Source: Thiotrichaceae bacterium (lineage in GTDB: Bacteria > Pseudomonadota > Gammaproteobacteria > Thiotrichales > Thiotrichaceae). From it: DNA of 43,231 nucleotides. The position numbers and the translations under genes are program-made. The notes below the pieces were generated by a model that saw nothing but the letters and a program-made list of their open reading frames with translations, had not been told where the DNA came from and did no database searches. This document shows positions 1 through 7,702 of this stretch, one piece after another (within the stretch, counting starts at the first letter, position 1; each line of letters opens with the position of its first letter). The DNA is taken from assembly GCA_026991755.1 (NCBI GenBank), contig JALXAX010000158.1, forward strand, positions 1 to 43,231. Direction: 5' to 3'.

Positions 1-135
1 GCACTGAGAATGACAAAATTTAGCCATAAACTGGAAGATATAATGCTAAAAAAAGATATTTTTTCAAAAAATTACAAATTTAAGGGTATTTGAAATATAT
101 TTTTTAGTTATTCAGAGATTCCTTAAGAACCAGTG
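1..135. repeat. End of a TTAAGG-family repeat element (possible IS or MITE end)
   Basis: The AT-rich stretch ends at about 119-135 with TCAGAGATTCCTTAA. Its reverse complement, TTAAGGAATCTCTGA, also starts repeats at 28009, 33733 (variant) and 43094. I read this as the outer end of an element whose remainder lies left of the window. No transposase reading frame is visible inside the 135 bases. Confidence 0.5.
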
Positions 136-197
136 CTAGTTGAGATTACTGCTATTTGCTACTATCCCTCACCAAGATATAGTCAAGAGACACCAAT

Positions 198-521
198 ATG
201 GACAAGCAAACACAAACTGAAATGGAAGCCGCCGCTTTCAGAGGCTTAATTGCTCATTTACAAGAACGTACTGATGTACAAAATATCGACCTTATGAATC
301 TCGCAGGTTTCTGTCGAAACTGTCTAAGCAAATGGTATTTAGCCGCTGGCAAAGAACTTGGCGAAAATATCAGCTATGAAGATGCCTGTGAGTACGTCTA
401 CGGAATGACCTATAATGAATGGAAAGACAAATATCAATTAAAGGCTTCTGAAGAACAACTGAAAAAATTTGAAGAAACCAAACCTATCCATGCAAAAATT
501 AGCGGACATAGACCTGTTTAG
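198..521 (+). CDS. DUF1244 family protein
   Basis: A 107-residue soluble protein with no signal peptide. The central stretch AGFCRNCLSKWYLAA, with a C-x2-C pair at about residues 39-42, followed by a second block containing YEDACEYVYGM, matches the DUF1244 family, small proteins of about 100 residues common in proteobacteria. The molecular function of the family is not known to me. The ATG is preceded by AAGAGAC at a usable distance. It is followed after 90-130 bases by ppiC on the same strand, with a weak hairpin between them (about 559-600), so it is probably a separate transcript. The family call is firm; the role is open. Confidence 0.85.
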   Translation: MDKQTQTEMEAAAFRGLIAHLQERTDVQNIDLMNLAGFCRNCLSKWYLAAGKELGENISYEDACEYVYGMTYNEWKDKYQLKASEEQLKKFEETKPIHAKISGHRPV

Positions 522-556
522 ATATTTATAGCTTTATTTAGGTCAGAGTTAGCACC

Positions 557-604
557 TAAAAAAATCCTCCCCGACATCTATTCAAAATAAGGAGAGGACT
601 TTTG
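557..604 (+). terminator. Weak intrinsic-terminator-like hairpin after the DUF1244 gene
   Basis: A stem of AATCCTCCCC against GGAGAGGACTT, with a one-base bulge and a loop of about 18 bases, ends in a short run of T. The long loop and the bulge make this a weak candidate. Confidence 0.3.
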
Positions 605-650
605 TGCTTTCGTGACAACCAACTCATTTAATAACATTACGGAGAGCCTT

Positions 651-932
651 ATGGCAAGCGCAACAGCAAGACATATTTTAGTATCAACAGAAGATCAGTG
701 TAATGATCTTAAAAAGCAAATTGAAGACGGTGCAGACTTTGGAGAAGTTGCGCAGCAACATTCAAGTTGCCCCTCTAAAGCTCAAGGTGGAGATTTAGGA
801 TCATTCGGCCCTGGACAAATGGTACCTGAATTCGACAAAGTCGTTTTTAGCGCCCCAGTAAACGAAGTACAAGGCCCCGTTAAAACCCAGTTTGGTTATC
901 ACTTACTAGAAGTGACTAGCCGTACAGACTAA
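651..932 (+). CDS. ppiC: Parvulin-type peptidyl-prolyl cis-trans isomerase PpiC
   Basis: A 93-residue single-domain parvulin with no signal peptide, which catalyses cis-trans isomerisation of peptide bonds before proline. Family signatures are ARHILVST at the start, GADFGEVAQQHSSCPS, GGDLGSFGPGQMVPEFD and the end motif QFGYHLLEV. The length equals that of E. coli PpiC. The reading frame is open from a GTG at 612, but I chose the ATG at 651: it has GGAGAG just upstream and places the protein start exactly where the family starts. Same strand as the CvfB-like gene 62 bases downstream, with a strong hairpin in between. Confidence 0.92.
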   Translation: MASATARHILVSTEDQCNDLKKQIEDGADFGEVAQQHSSCPSKAQGGDLGSFGPGQMVPEFDKVVFSAPVNEVQGPVKTQFGYHLLEVTSRTD

Positions 933-939
933 CTCTCTC

Positions 940-972
940 ATTTGCTCAGATAGGCTATCTATCTGAGCAAAT
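940..972. terminator. Perfect 14-bp hairpin between ppiC and the CvfB-like gene
   Basis: Bases 940-953 (ATTTGCTCAGATAG) are perfectly complementary to 959-972 with a 5-base loop. No T-run follows, so a classical Rho-independent terminator is not proven; it could be an RNA processing or pausing hairpin. Confidence 0.45.
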
Positions 973-994
973 AGACATACAGTTGGAGCGATAG

Positions 995-1867
995 ATGACT
1001 AAGCTCCGAATTAACTACACTCAACGGATACTTCTTATTATGCAAATCGGTGAACTTAACCGAATGCGAGTCGTAAAAAAACTCGATTTTGGTATCTATT
1101 TAGATGGTAAAGAGCTTGGCGAGATTCTTATGCCAACTCGCTATATCCCCGCTGATTGTAAAATAGATGATGAGATCGTTACTTTCCTATATAAAGACTC
1201 CGATGATCGCCTACTGGCAACCACAGAAACACCCTACGTTATGGTGGGTGAATGTGCTCATTTAAAAGTCATCGACGTTAATAATGTTGGCGCTTTTCTA
1301 GACTGGGGACTACCGAAAGACTTGTTTGTCCCTCATAGTGAACAAAATGGCCGTATGGAAGTAGGTAAATCCTATGTAGTTAGTGTTTATCTAGATGACA
1401 TAACTGAACGTATTACAGCAACAGCCAAACTGGATGGCTGGCTCAGCGAAGAAGGTATCTACTTTAAGCCACAACAAGCGGTTGATTTATTAATATGTGG
1501 TCGCACCGAGTTAGGCTACAAAGCCGTGATCAATCATACCCACCTTGGTCTTCTTTATGAAAATGAAGTATTTCAAGAATTGAAATATGGACAGCGATTA
1601 TCGGGTTTTATTAAAACGATTAGAGATGATCGAAAAATAGATCTAAGCTTACAATTACCTGCTGCTGAAACACGTGATGCGTTAATGAATGACATCATCA
1701 CATACCTTAAAAAGCATAACGGTATTTCTAAGATAACGGATAAAAGCATTCCTGAAGTGATTTATCAGGAATTTAAAGTCAGTAAGAAAAGCTATAAAAA
1801 AGCACTAGGTCGGCTTTACAAGCAGAAGCTTATTACAATAGATAAAGAGCAGATCACGTTAGTATAG
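995..1867 (+). CDS. CvfB-like S1-domain RNA-binding protein
   Basis: This 290-residue protein resembles the CvfB/YitL family: tandem S1-like beta-barrel domains (one begins around residues 24-40 with RVVKKLDFGIYLDG, another around 85-130 with VGAFLDWGLPKDLFVP) and a C-terminal winged-helix region (about 225-290) ending GRLYKQKLITI. Family members bind RNA or associate with ribosomes; the exact target here is unknown. The start at 995 has an excellent GGAG six bases upstream. The internal ATG at 1040 (MQIGELNRMRVVKK) matches the usual family start better but has no clear ribosome site, so the first 15 residues may be an extension. It converges on prc across a 28-bp palindrome. Confidence 0.8.
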   Translation: MTKLRINYTQRILLIMQIGELNRMRVVKKLDFGIYLDGKELGEILMPTRYIPADCKIDDEIVTFLYKDSDDRLLATTETPYVMVGECAHLKVIDVNNVGAFLDWGLPKDLFVPHSEQNGRMEVGKSYVVSVYLDDITERITATAKLDGWLSEEGIYFKPQQAVDLLICGRTELGYKAVINHTHLGLLYENEVFQELKYGQRLSGFIKTIRDDRKIDLSLQLPAAETRDALMNDIITYLKKHNGISKITDKSIPEVIYQEFKVSKKSYKKALGRLYKQKLITIDKEQITLV

Positions 1868-1897
1868 TCTTTTAGATTAATTAGAATCATGGTTCAA

Positions 1898-1925
1898 GTA
1901 GAGACGTTGCATGCAACGTCTCTAC
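1898..1925. repeat. 28-bp perfect palindrome
   Basis: Each half is GTAGAGACGTTGCA or its complement, giving an uninterrupted 28-bp palindrome. It lies in the 137-base gap between the convergent CvfB-like and prc genes. Very similar GTAGAGACGTT...AACGTCTCTAC palindromes are, from memory, dispersed in cyanobacteria and some other phyla. As RNA it would fold on either strand and could help end transcription. Confidence 0.7.
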
Positions 1926-2004
1926 ACAGATAGATAGAAAACTTAGAGTTATACACCACTCCCTATTCCACCTACCCATGCCAACAATTTTTATTAGCTA
2001 TCAG

Positions 2005-4212
2005 TTAGTTAGCTACCGCACCAAAGTCTTTGGCCGCTACATTCTTAGGGGCTGTACCAGCACCCGCAGAAATAAAGCGAAGATCACTCAATATATTAGC
2101 CGTCTCTTGTAAAAAAACATCAGCAGGGCGCACTTTCTTATTGAAAATATCATCACCCTGCTCTTCTTGATACTTTTGCAACCCTTTAATAGTTTTAAAA
2201 GTAGGTAACTTATTGGCAGCTTGTAACTCATTTTCAATAGCTAGTAACTGAGTATTAAACTTATTACGTTTTGCCTTGCGATTCTTTAAGTTCAAAGATA
2301 CTGACTTTTCATTACGTGAATCCGTTAATAACTCTAATTTACGGATAGTTGCTAAGAACTTAGGTGTATGTAGGATTCTTTTTTTCGATATGGCATCTTC
2401 AGCCATGACATCAGAGCTTAACAATGCATTAGGCGAATAGGAATAACGAGCATTATCAATTTTGCGCCAAGGCAATGCATTATCTAAAGAACTCTCACCA
2501 AACTCATCATCCATTTTTGGTATTGGCCAAGTGATATCGGGCTTAACACCGTGGAATTGAGTACTCTCACCATTTATTCTAAAGAACTGAGCCGTCGTAA
2601 TTTTTACTTGCCCTAGTGGTTTATCAGAACTACTCTTTGAATAAGCATCAAGTGGCAAAATCGTTTGCACTGTGCCTTTACCAAAGGTTGTTTCGCCAAT
2701 GATTAAACCGCGTTTGTAATCTTTTATAGCTCCCGCAAAGATTTCTGATGCAGAGGCACTTCCTCTATCAACCATAACGGCTAAAGGACCATCATAGGTA
2801 ACACCTCGAACGGTATCTTTATGAACACTGGTTCGACCTGAAACATCATTCACTTGTACCACTGGCCCATGATCAATAAACAAACCCGTTAAAGAAATAA
2901 CTTCAGATAACGAACCACCGCCATTACCTCTTAGATCGATGACCAAACCATCAATATGTTCTTTCTTTAATTCATTAAGTAGCTTTTTAACATCACGGGT
3001 AGTACTGCGATAATCTTTATCACCTCTACCTCTTGCTTCAAAATCTATATAGAAAGAAGGCAGATCAATAACACCTATTTTTGACTGACCCATTGCTGTT
3101 TTTACATCTAAGACTCTTTTCTTAGCAGCTTGATGCTCTAATTTTATTTTGTCTCTAACAATAGCTATATTGACAGGCTTTCCACCTAAGCCTGTTTGAT
3201 GCGGCAATACAGAAAGCACAACGGTGCTACCTTTCTTTCCACGAATAATATTAACGACATCACTAAGACGCCAACCAATAACATCAACCATCTTTCCATT
3301 TTTACCTTGTGCTATGGCAATGATGCGATCACCTGCTTTTAGCTTGCCTGTCCTATCCGCAGGGCCACCAGGAACAATACTAACAATCTTAGTGTGTTCT
3401 TTATCCGTTCTAAGAACAGCGCCAATACCATCAAGTGATAGCCGCATTTGAATATTAAACTCTTCAGATGCACGAGGAGAAAAGTAAGAGGTATGAGGTT
3501 CTAAAGCACTCGCATAGGCACTAGCAATCAATTGGAATATTTCATTGCTCTTAACCTGAGTACTTCTTTTTGATAAGTTTTGATAACGTTTTTTGAGTGT
3601 CTCAATGGATTCGTCATCGTTATCCGCTAATTTCAAGTTAATTAAGTCATTCTTAATTCGCTTACGCCATATATCATCAAGCGCTTTCTTATCTTTAGCC
3701 CAAGCAAGTTTACTATGATCAAGTATGTAAGACTCATTAACAGAAAAATCGAAAGGTTCTAAAACACGTTTTTCTGCATACGCTGAACGTTCTTTAACAC
3801 GTTGTTGATACAGACGAAATATTCCTAGTGAGGGTTTTAAATTACCGTTGCGAATATCATCATCGAACAAGTCACGATGTTTATTAATCTGGTTAATATC
3901 TTGTTGGGTAAAGTATAAACGTGCTGGATCTAGCTCTTTTAAATAGCTTGCTAATATTTTGTGAGAAAATTCGTTATCTAGCTCATAATTTTTGTAATGA
4001 AACTGCTCAAGTAACTCATCAATAATCTTTAATTCTTCTGAATGTTCCTCAACCTCACTATCCGTTGCAACCCCATTTTTAGACAATGAACTTGAAGACA
4101 ATGTTGATGGCGTATCTGTTAGGTTGGAAGTATGAGTTTTTCCATAACAACTAGATAGCCCAACTAGCGTTAAGAATGCTCCAAAAATAAATATACTTGT
4201 TTGTTTTATCAT
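2005..4212 (-). CDS. prc: Tail-specific (C-terminal processing) protease Prc/Tsp, possible lipoprotein
   Basis: A 735-residue S41A protease that degrades periplasmic substrates from their C-termini and, in relatives, trims penicillin-binding protein 3 and controls murein hydrolases. Order: N-terminal export signal, helical domain (about 60-240), PDZ domain (about 255-345), catalytic domain with IDLRGNGGGS at about 425-434, then the family C-terminal helical domain. The Ser-Lys dyad is visible: Ser487 in DRGSASASEIF and Lys512 in TFGKGTVQ, 25 apart as in E. coli Prc. The N-terminus reads TLVGLSSC, a plausible lipobox with Cys22, whereas E. coli Prc has an ordinary signal peptide. It is about 50 residues longer than the E. 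coli protein, partly from a Ser/Thr-rich linker at 23-50. It stands alone. Confidence 0.93.
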   Translation of the reverse strand: MIKQTSIFIFGAFLTLVGLSSCYGKTHTSNLTDTPSTLSSSSLSKNGVATDSEVEEHSEELKIIDELLEQFHYKNYELDNEFSHKILASYLKELDPARLYFTQQDINQINKHRDLFDDDIRNGNLKPSLGIFRLYQQRVKERSAYAEKRVLEPFDFSVNESYILDHSKLAWAKDKKALDDIWRKRIKNDLINLKLADNDDESIETLKKRYQNLSKRSTQVKSNEIFQLIASAYASALEPHTSYFSPRASEEFNIQMRLSLDGIGAVLRTDKEHTKIVSIVPGGPADRTGKLKAGDRIIAIAQGKNGKMVDVIGWRLSDVVNIIRGKKGSTVVLSVLPHQTGLGGKPVNIAIVRDKIKLEHQAAKKRVLDVKTAMGQSKIGVIDLPSFYIDFEARGRGDKDYRSTTRDVKKLLNELKKEHIDGLVIDLRGNGGGSLSEVISLTGLFIDHGPVVQVNDVSGRTSVHKDTVRGVTYDGPLAVMVDRGSASASEIFAGAIKDYKRGLIIGETTFGKGTVQTILPLDAYSKSSSDKPLGQVKITTAQFFRINGESTQFHGVKPDITWPIPKMDDEFGESSLDNALPWRKIDNARYSYSPNALLSSDVMAEDAISKKRILHTPKFLATIRKLELLTDSRNEKSVSLNLKNRKAKRNKFNTQLLAIENELQAANKLPTFKTIKGLQKYQEEQGDDIFNKKVRPADVFLQETANILSDLRFISAGAGTAPKNVAAKDFGAVAN

Positions 4213-4377
4213 TATATTACTACTGTTTTTAGGGGTTTAATCTTAGTGGTGGTACTAATTTCTTTCACATTATACCAACTACTAACTCTCATCTCGCATT
4301 TTTTATACCAGTGGTTACACACCTTATGGTATCCGAATCGCACTCCTCTCTACTACGTTTCAAACTAAACATAGGGT

Positions 4378-4535
4378 GAGACCTTTACACGAAAGATATG
4401 ACGGATATAAATGGCTTGAATTCCCTCTATTTCTGCTAAAAATTCGGCCAATAGCTCACTATTACCCTCTTTTTTAGCAGAAATAGATGAAATTACGCTC
4501 ATTTCTCTCTCGCCATCCTTTCATGCAAAGGTCTC
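4378..4535. repeat. GAGACC-family inverted-repeat element, full copy (158 bp)
   Basis: It starts GAGACCTTTACACGAAAG and ends CTTTCATGCAAAGGTCTC, so the ends are imperfect inverted repeats. It is highly similar, in opposite orientation, to the element at 20136-20348. The centre holds nested self-complementary segments around GCTAAAAA...TTTTTAGC and AATAGC/GCTATT. There is no coding capacity, so it is MITE-like. It sits just after the 3' end of the ankyrin gene. Confidence 0.8.
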
Positions 4536-4555
4536 AAAATCTAATTTGCACAACC

Positions 4556-5932
4556 TTATTGTTTGCAAATATCTTCAACCGTTTTGGCACCAGCCTCTCT
4601 CAGAGCCATTATAATATCACTATTACCTATTTTCATAGCCTCACTCAAAGGTGCAATATTACCACTATTCTTTGCACAGATGCCTGGAGAGCTCCCATTA
4701 TAGACTATATTAGGGTCAACCTTATGCTCTAATAGCACTTCGACAATTTCGACTTGCTGATTCGCTATCGCTTGCAACAATGGATATTGTACCTCGTAAT
4801 CATAGATGTTCGCATCTGCACCATGAGACATTAATAATTCGACTACACTCGCATCACCTTGCTTAACTGCTTCAATAAGCGGGTAATCTTTTATATTAGG
4901 TGATTCTCCATTTGAATTAGGATCAGCGCCATGGTCTAGCAATAACGCCAGCAACTTAGGCTTATCTAATGCAAAATTTAGCATATTCTTCCCAGCATTA
5001 GTCGAATATTTTGGGTTCGCGCCTTTCTCAAGTAATGTTTTTGCAAGAGAAATATCTCCTTGTATAACAGCAAAATATAAAGGCGTACCAAAGTTTTGAT
5101 CCAGTTCGTAGTTTACTGATGCCCCTTTATCTAAGTACTCACTAACCTTTTCTGAATCTTTTCTTTTTACTGCTTGAATCAATGCACGCCCTAATAAGTC
5201 AGCTCTAATCCCCTCTTTTTTCTTAGGCGTCAATAGTGGCTCATCCTGTTTAAGCAACCACAAACCTACATCAACAAGACCTTTTGAGGAGGCATAAGAC
5301 AATAGAGACTCACTTTCAACTAGACCTACATCCTGATCATTACTACTGGTATTGTCGTTATTTAGTTTTGCAACTGTTGCTTTTGAAGGGGTTAAAACAG
5401 AGCTTTTAGAGGCATTATCAGCTTTAATTGAATATGAACTCATACCTAACGTTTTAATCAATGCGCTATCGTTAGTCACAAAACGAATATCCGCTCCTTC
5501 AGCCACTAGTCTTTTGGTTTCTTCTAAATCATTCTTGGCTACAGCATGCAATAACCGTTCGTTTAAATCACCTTTATTCTCACTACTGGTCTTATTAACA
5601 GAGTGATTATCACCCGTTATTTCTGCATCGTGATTGGCACTGGGAGCTGAACGGCACTCTTCTAATAATTGGGCACGTGTATCCATCTCATTTTCTGCCA
5701 CCCATTGATGCGCTGACAGACACCAATCAAACTGACCTTTATAATTAGCACTCCATCGCACACCCGTATATCCACAGCCTTGATCAATTGATTGCCAGTA
5801 CTGTGAAATAGCAATAAGCACATAATCGGAACAAAATTCTTCATCCGCAGCAGATGCTAGCGTACTGGATAACACCAGTATGCTAAAAGTCCATGTCAAT
5901 TTTCTCAAGCTCTGTTCCAGTAGAATCATCAT
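4556..5932 (-). CDS. Exported ankyrin-repeat protein with N-terminal four-cysteine domain
   Basis: About 458 residues. The N-terminus carries a Sec signal (TWTFSILVLSSTLASA followed by ADEEF), so the protein is exported. Next comes a roughly 65-residue domain with four Cys (EFC, GCG, WC, EEC) and aromatic residues (QYW, VRW), a pattern I know from other proteobacterial exported proteins of unknown function. From about residue 130 on there are at least seven ankyrin units, for example GTPLYFAVIQGDISLAKTLL and EAVKQGDASVVELLMSHGAD. Ankyrins normally mediate protein contacts. Start choice is uncertain: the frame is open from GTG 5953, ATG codons lie at 5932 and 5929, and a TTG at 5908 with GGA upstream gives the neatest signal peptide. 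The gene is bracketed by GAGACC-family repeats. Confidence 0.75.
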   Translation of the reverse strand: MMILLEQSLRKLTWTFSILVLSSTLASAADEEFCSDYVLIAISQYWQSIDQGCGYTGVRWSANYKGQFDWCLSAHQWVAENEMDTRAQLLEECRSAPSANHDAEITGDNHSVNKTSSENKGDLNERLLHAVAKNDLEETKRLVAEGADIRFVTNDSALIKTLGMSSYSIKADNASKSSVLTPSKATVAKLNNDNTSSNDQDVGLVESESLLSYASSKGLVDVGLWLLKQDEPLLTPKKKEGIRADLLGRALIQAVKRKDSEKVSEYLDKGASVNYELDQNFGTPLYFAVIQGDISLAKTLLEKGANPKYSTNAGKNMLNFALDKPKLLALLLDHGADPNSNGESPNIKDYPLIEAVKQGDASVVELLMSHGADANIYDYEVQYPLLQAIANQQVEIVEVLLEHKVDPNIVYNGSSPGICAKNSGNIAPLSEAMKIGNSDIIMALREAGAKTVEDICKQ

Positions 5933-6020
5933 AATTAGGGCTAATATAAACACTCATTCATTGTAGTAGGAATACTTAGAGTACCTTTGTATAAATGGAG
6001 ATTAAAAAGAAAAACACTCT

Positions 6021-6056
6021 CATTTCAATCCGTCATATCTTTCGTGCAAAGGTCTC
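6021..6056. repeat. Solo end of the GAGACC-family element
   Basis: CATTT..ATCCGTCATATC followed by TTTCGTG.AAAGGTCTC matches only the right end of the element at 20136-20348. The rest of the element is missing. Together with the full copy at 4378-4535, in which the same end faces outward to the left, it flanks the ankyrin gene with outward-pointing identical ends. Confidence 0.7.
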
Positions 6057-6462
6057 CTTGTATATCAATAGACTTATAAACGAGAAAATAGTTCTTCATT
6101 GCTAAAAATTCAAGTACCTAAGTGATCAATATAGAATTATGAGCTGATTAAATTCCGTTCAGATTGAAAATGATTATATGACATATATTAGCTTTTTCTA
6201 ATTTATCTAATAAATGTGTAAGCGTCAGATTTGCTTAATATTTAAACAAACTGGTTAAATATTAAACTTAACGCCAATTGTTCATATAATATTCAGTCTG
6301 CTTATTGTTTAATCTCGAAAAATTACTTTTGTATCATACTTGATTAGCAATTAACTAATAACGAATCAGATTCATACAAATAGGGCAAAGTAATTCTATC
6401 AACTCCTACATCGGCAATAGTCGATTTAGATAACTAAAAAACAAATAAAAAAAGAGACTCAA
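6057..6462. other. AT-rich gene-free leader upstream of fis
   Basis: About 400 AT-rich bases without a convincing reading frame on either strand. It holds the putative fis promoter and a near-perfect AT palindrome (6235-6265), described separately. A long, regulated upstream region fits what is known of fis control, but here dusB, the usual first gene of the fis operon, is absent. Confidence 0.6.
6235..6290 (+). promoter_or_regulatory. Candidate fis promoter overlapped by an AT-rich palindrome
   Basis: TATAAT at 6285-6290 has a weak -35 (TTAAAC, 6262-6267) at 17-base spacing. The -35 overlaps the right arm of an inverted repeat: TTAATATTTAA at 6235-6245 and TTAAATATTAA at 6255-6265. The palindrome could be a binding site for a regulator. 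The weak -35 keeps confidence low. Confidence 0.4.
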
Positions 6463-6735
6463 ATGATGAACGCACCTTTGAATGCACCCATGACACAACA
6501 GCATACTACTATGCTTAACACTATCATCCATGAAATGATCATCAACTACCTTGAACAATTTCATGAAAACCAAACACCAACGGACGTTTATCGCAAGATT
6601 ATTGACGAAATTGAACAAACACTATTCGCCAGCACCATGAAATATACATTTGGTAACCAATCCAAAGCAGCCGTTTATTTAGGCATTAATCGTGCAACAT
6701 TACGTACCAAGCTTAAGCGTCATGGGTTAATGTAA
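6463..6735 (+). CDS. fis: Nucleoid-associated DNA-binding protein Fis
   Basis: A 90-residue protein with a C-terminal helix-turn-helix of the Fis type (about residues 60-88, GNQSKAAVYLGINRATLRTKLK), nearly identical to the E. coli recognition region, and an N-terminal dimerisation part (about 15-50). Fis bends DNA, activates rRNA and tRNA promoters and shapes the nucleoid. The length is slightly short of the 98 residues in E. coli. The ATG is preceded by AAAGAGACTC. Unlike enterobacteria it is not preceded by dusB and stands as a single gene after a 400-base AT-rich leader. A 7-bp hairpin follows (6740-6758). Confidence 0.93.
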   Translation: MMNAPLNAPMTQQHTTMLNTIIHEMIINYLEQFHENQTPTDVYRKIIDEIEQTLFASTMKYTFGNQSKAAVYLGINRATLRTKLKRHGLM

Positions 6736-6739
6736 ATTA

Positions 6740-6758
6740 ACACGCTCAGCAAGCGTGT
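6740..6758 (+). terminator. Hairpin just downstream of fis
   Basis: ACACGCT and AGCGTGT (6740-6746, 6752-6758) form a 7-bp GC-containing stem with a 5-base loop, five bases after the fis stop codon. No T-run follows, so termination is only suggested. Confidence 0.4.
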
Positions 6759-6765
6759 CCGTTAG

Positions 6766-6854
6766 CCAGAGCTGTCTAAGAATTAAGAAACTACTACAAA
6801 TCCCCATGATCATCATGATTTTACAACAGTTCTTGTTCTCAGACAGCCTGCTAG
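6766..6854. repeat. CTGTC-family inverted-repeat element (about 89 bp)
   Basis: GCTGTCTAAGAATTAAGAA at the left is complementary to TTCTTGTTCTCAGACAGC at the right. A longer relative lies at 27708-27876, sharing both ends and the internal ATGATCATG...G segment. The terminal CTAG at 6851-6854 supplies the stop codon of the signal peptidase gene. Confidence 0.7.
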
Positions 6855-7693
6855 TTTGCTGAGTTTATATTCCCTAACTTTTTAATGCGCTCCATCCTCA
6901 CTCCTTTGTGAGCTGAAAACGAAAACCAAATTGAAATCGCTTTTCCATAAATAGCTTTTTTATCAAGAAGCCCCCATGATCGACTATCATTGCTATGGTC
7001 TCGATTATCACCCATAACAAAATACTGATCCTCATTAATTTCTTTGCTGACTATTTTCTGTTTAGCCGTAAGCTTATTATTTTTCACCAACACATAAGGC
7101 TCTTGTTGTACTTTATTATTCACCCTCACTTTGCCTTTTTGTATATCTAAGTGATCACCTGGTCCAGCAATAAGACGTTTAGTGAAATAAGTGCTGGGGT
7201 TTAAGGGTGGTTTAAACACTAGAATATCTCCCCGCTGGGGTGCTTTATCAAGATAAGCCCATGTATCTACGATAATGTAATCATTAGGTAAAAGCGTGTT
7301 CGCCATTGATCTAGAGGGCAAAATAAACGTTTCATAACCAAATAAAATGGCTCGATAATGCACCGTTAAAGCGCTTAACACGAGCAAGATAAAAACAAAT
7401 AGGAAATAGACAACTCCTCGTTGGCTTGCTGCAAGGGTACAAGGACTATTTCGACGAGCTATAAAGAAAACAAAGGGAAGCAGTAGCAGATAAACAAACA
7501 CTAAGCCGCCCCATATCAGCCAAAGACCCCAAGGCTCTAAAATCAGCCTTGACCATGCAATGAAAAATAAAGAGACCAAGAATATTAGGGGAATGAATAA
7601 AGCCGTTATAGGTTTTCCTGAATATAAAAAACCCAGCCCAGGCGCTATCAGGTGGAGGATTACGGCAACACTACCGTATCTTTTTTTAACCAT
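6851..7693 (-). CDS. Signal peptidase I-like protein with extra N-terminal membrane segments
   Basis: About 280 residues of the S26 leader peptidase family, which cut Sec signal peptides at the outer face of the inner membrane. The Ser-Lys dyad is visible: the Ser in PSRSMANTL (about 129) and the Lys in YFTKRLIAGPGD (about 172); GDNRDHSNDSR (about 228-238) is the conserved late box. Before the catalytic part there are three to four hydrophobic segments (about 10-120), more than in standard LepB. The start is ATG 7693 rather than the TTG one codon earlier. It follows ubiI by 9 bases, so it is probably cotranscribed. The stop codon is formed by the CTAG end of a repeat, so the C-terminus (GNINSAN) may have been remade by that insertion. 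It is probably not the main lepB, which normally sits with lepA and rnc. Confidence 0.82.
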   Translation of the reverse strand: MVKKRYGSVAVILHLIAPGLGFLYSGKPITALFIPLIFLVSLFFIAWSRLILEPWGLWLIWGGLVFVYLLLLPFVFFIARRNSPCTLAASQRGVVYFLFVFILLVLSALTVHYRAILFGYETFILPSRSMANTLLPNDYIIVDTWAYLDKAPQRGDILVFKPPLNPSTYFTKRLIAGPGDHLDIQKGKVRVNNKVQQEPYVLVKNNKLTAKQKIVSKEINEDQYFVMGDNRDHSNDSRSWGLLDKKAIYGKAISIWFSFSAHKGVRMERIKKLGNINSAN

Positions 7694-7702
7694 CAATGAA
7701 CA

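Noticed and set aside
612-650. GTG start and 13-residue extension of PpiC
   Set aside because: The internal ATG at 651 has GGAGAG upstream and matches the family N-terminus exactly.
4487-4732. 81-codon frame running from the repeat into the ankyrin gene
   Set aside because: It reads antisense through the end of a well-supported ankyrin gene and has no ribosome site.
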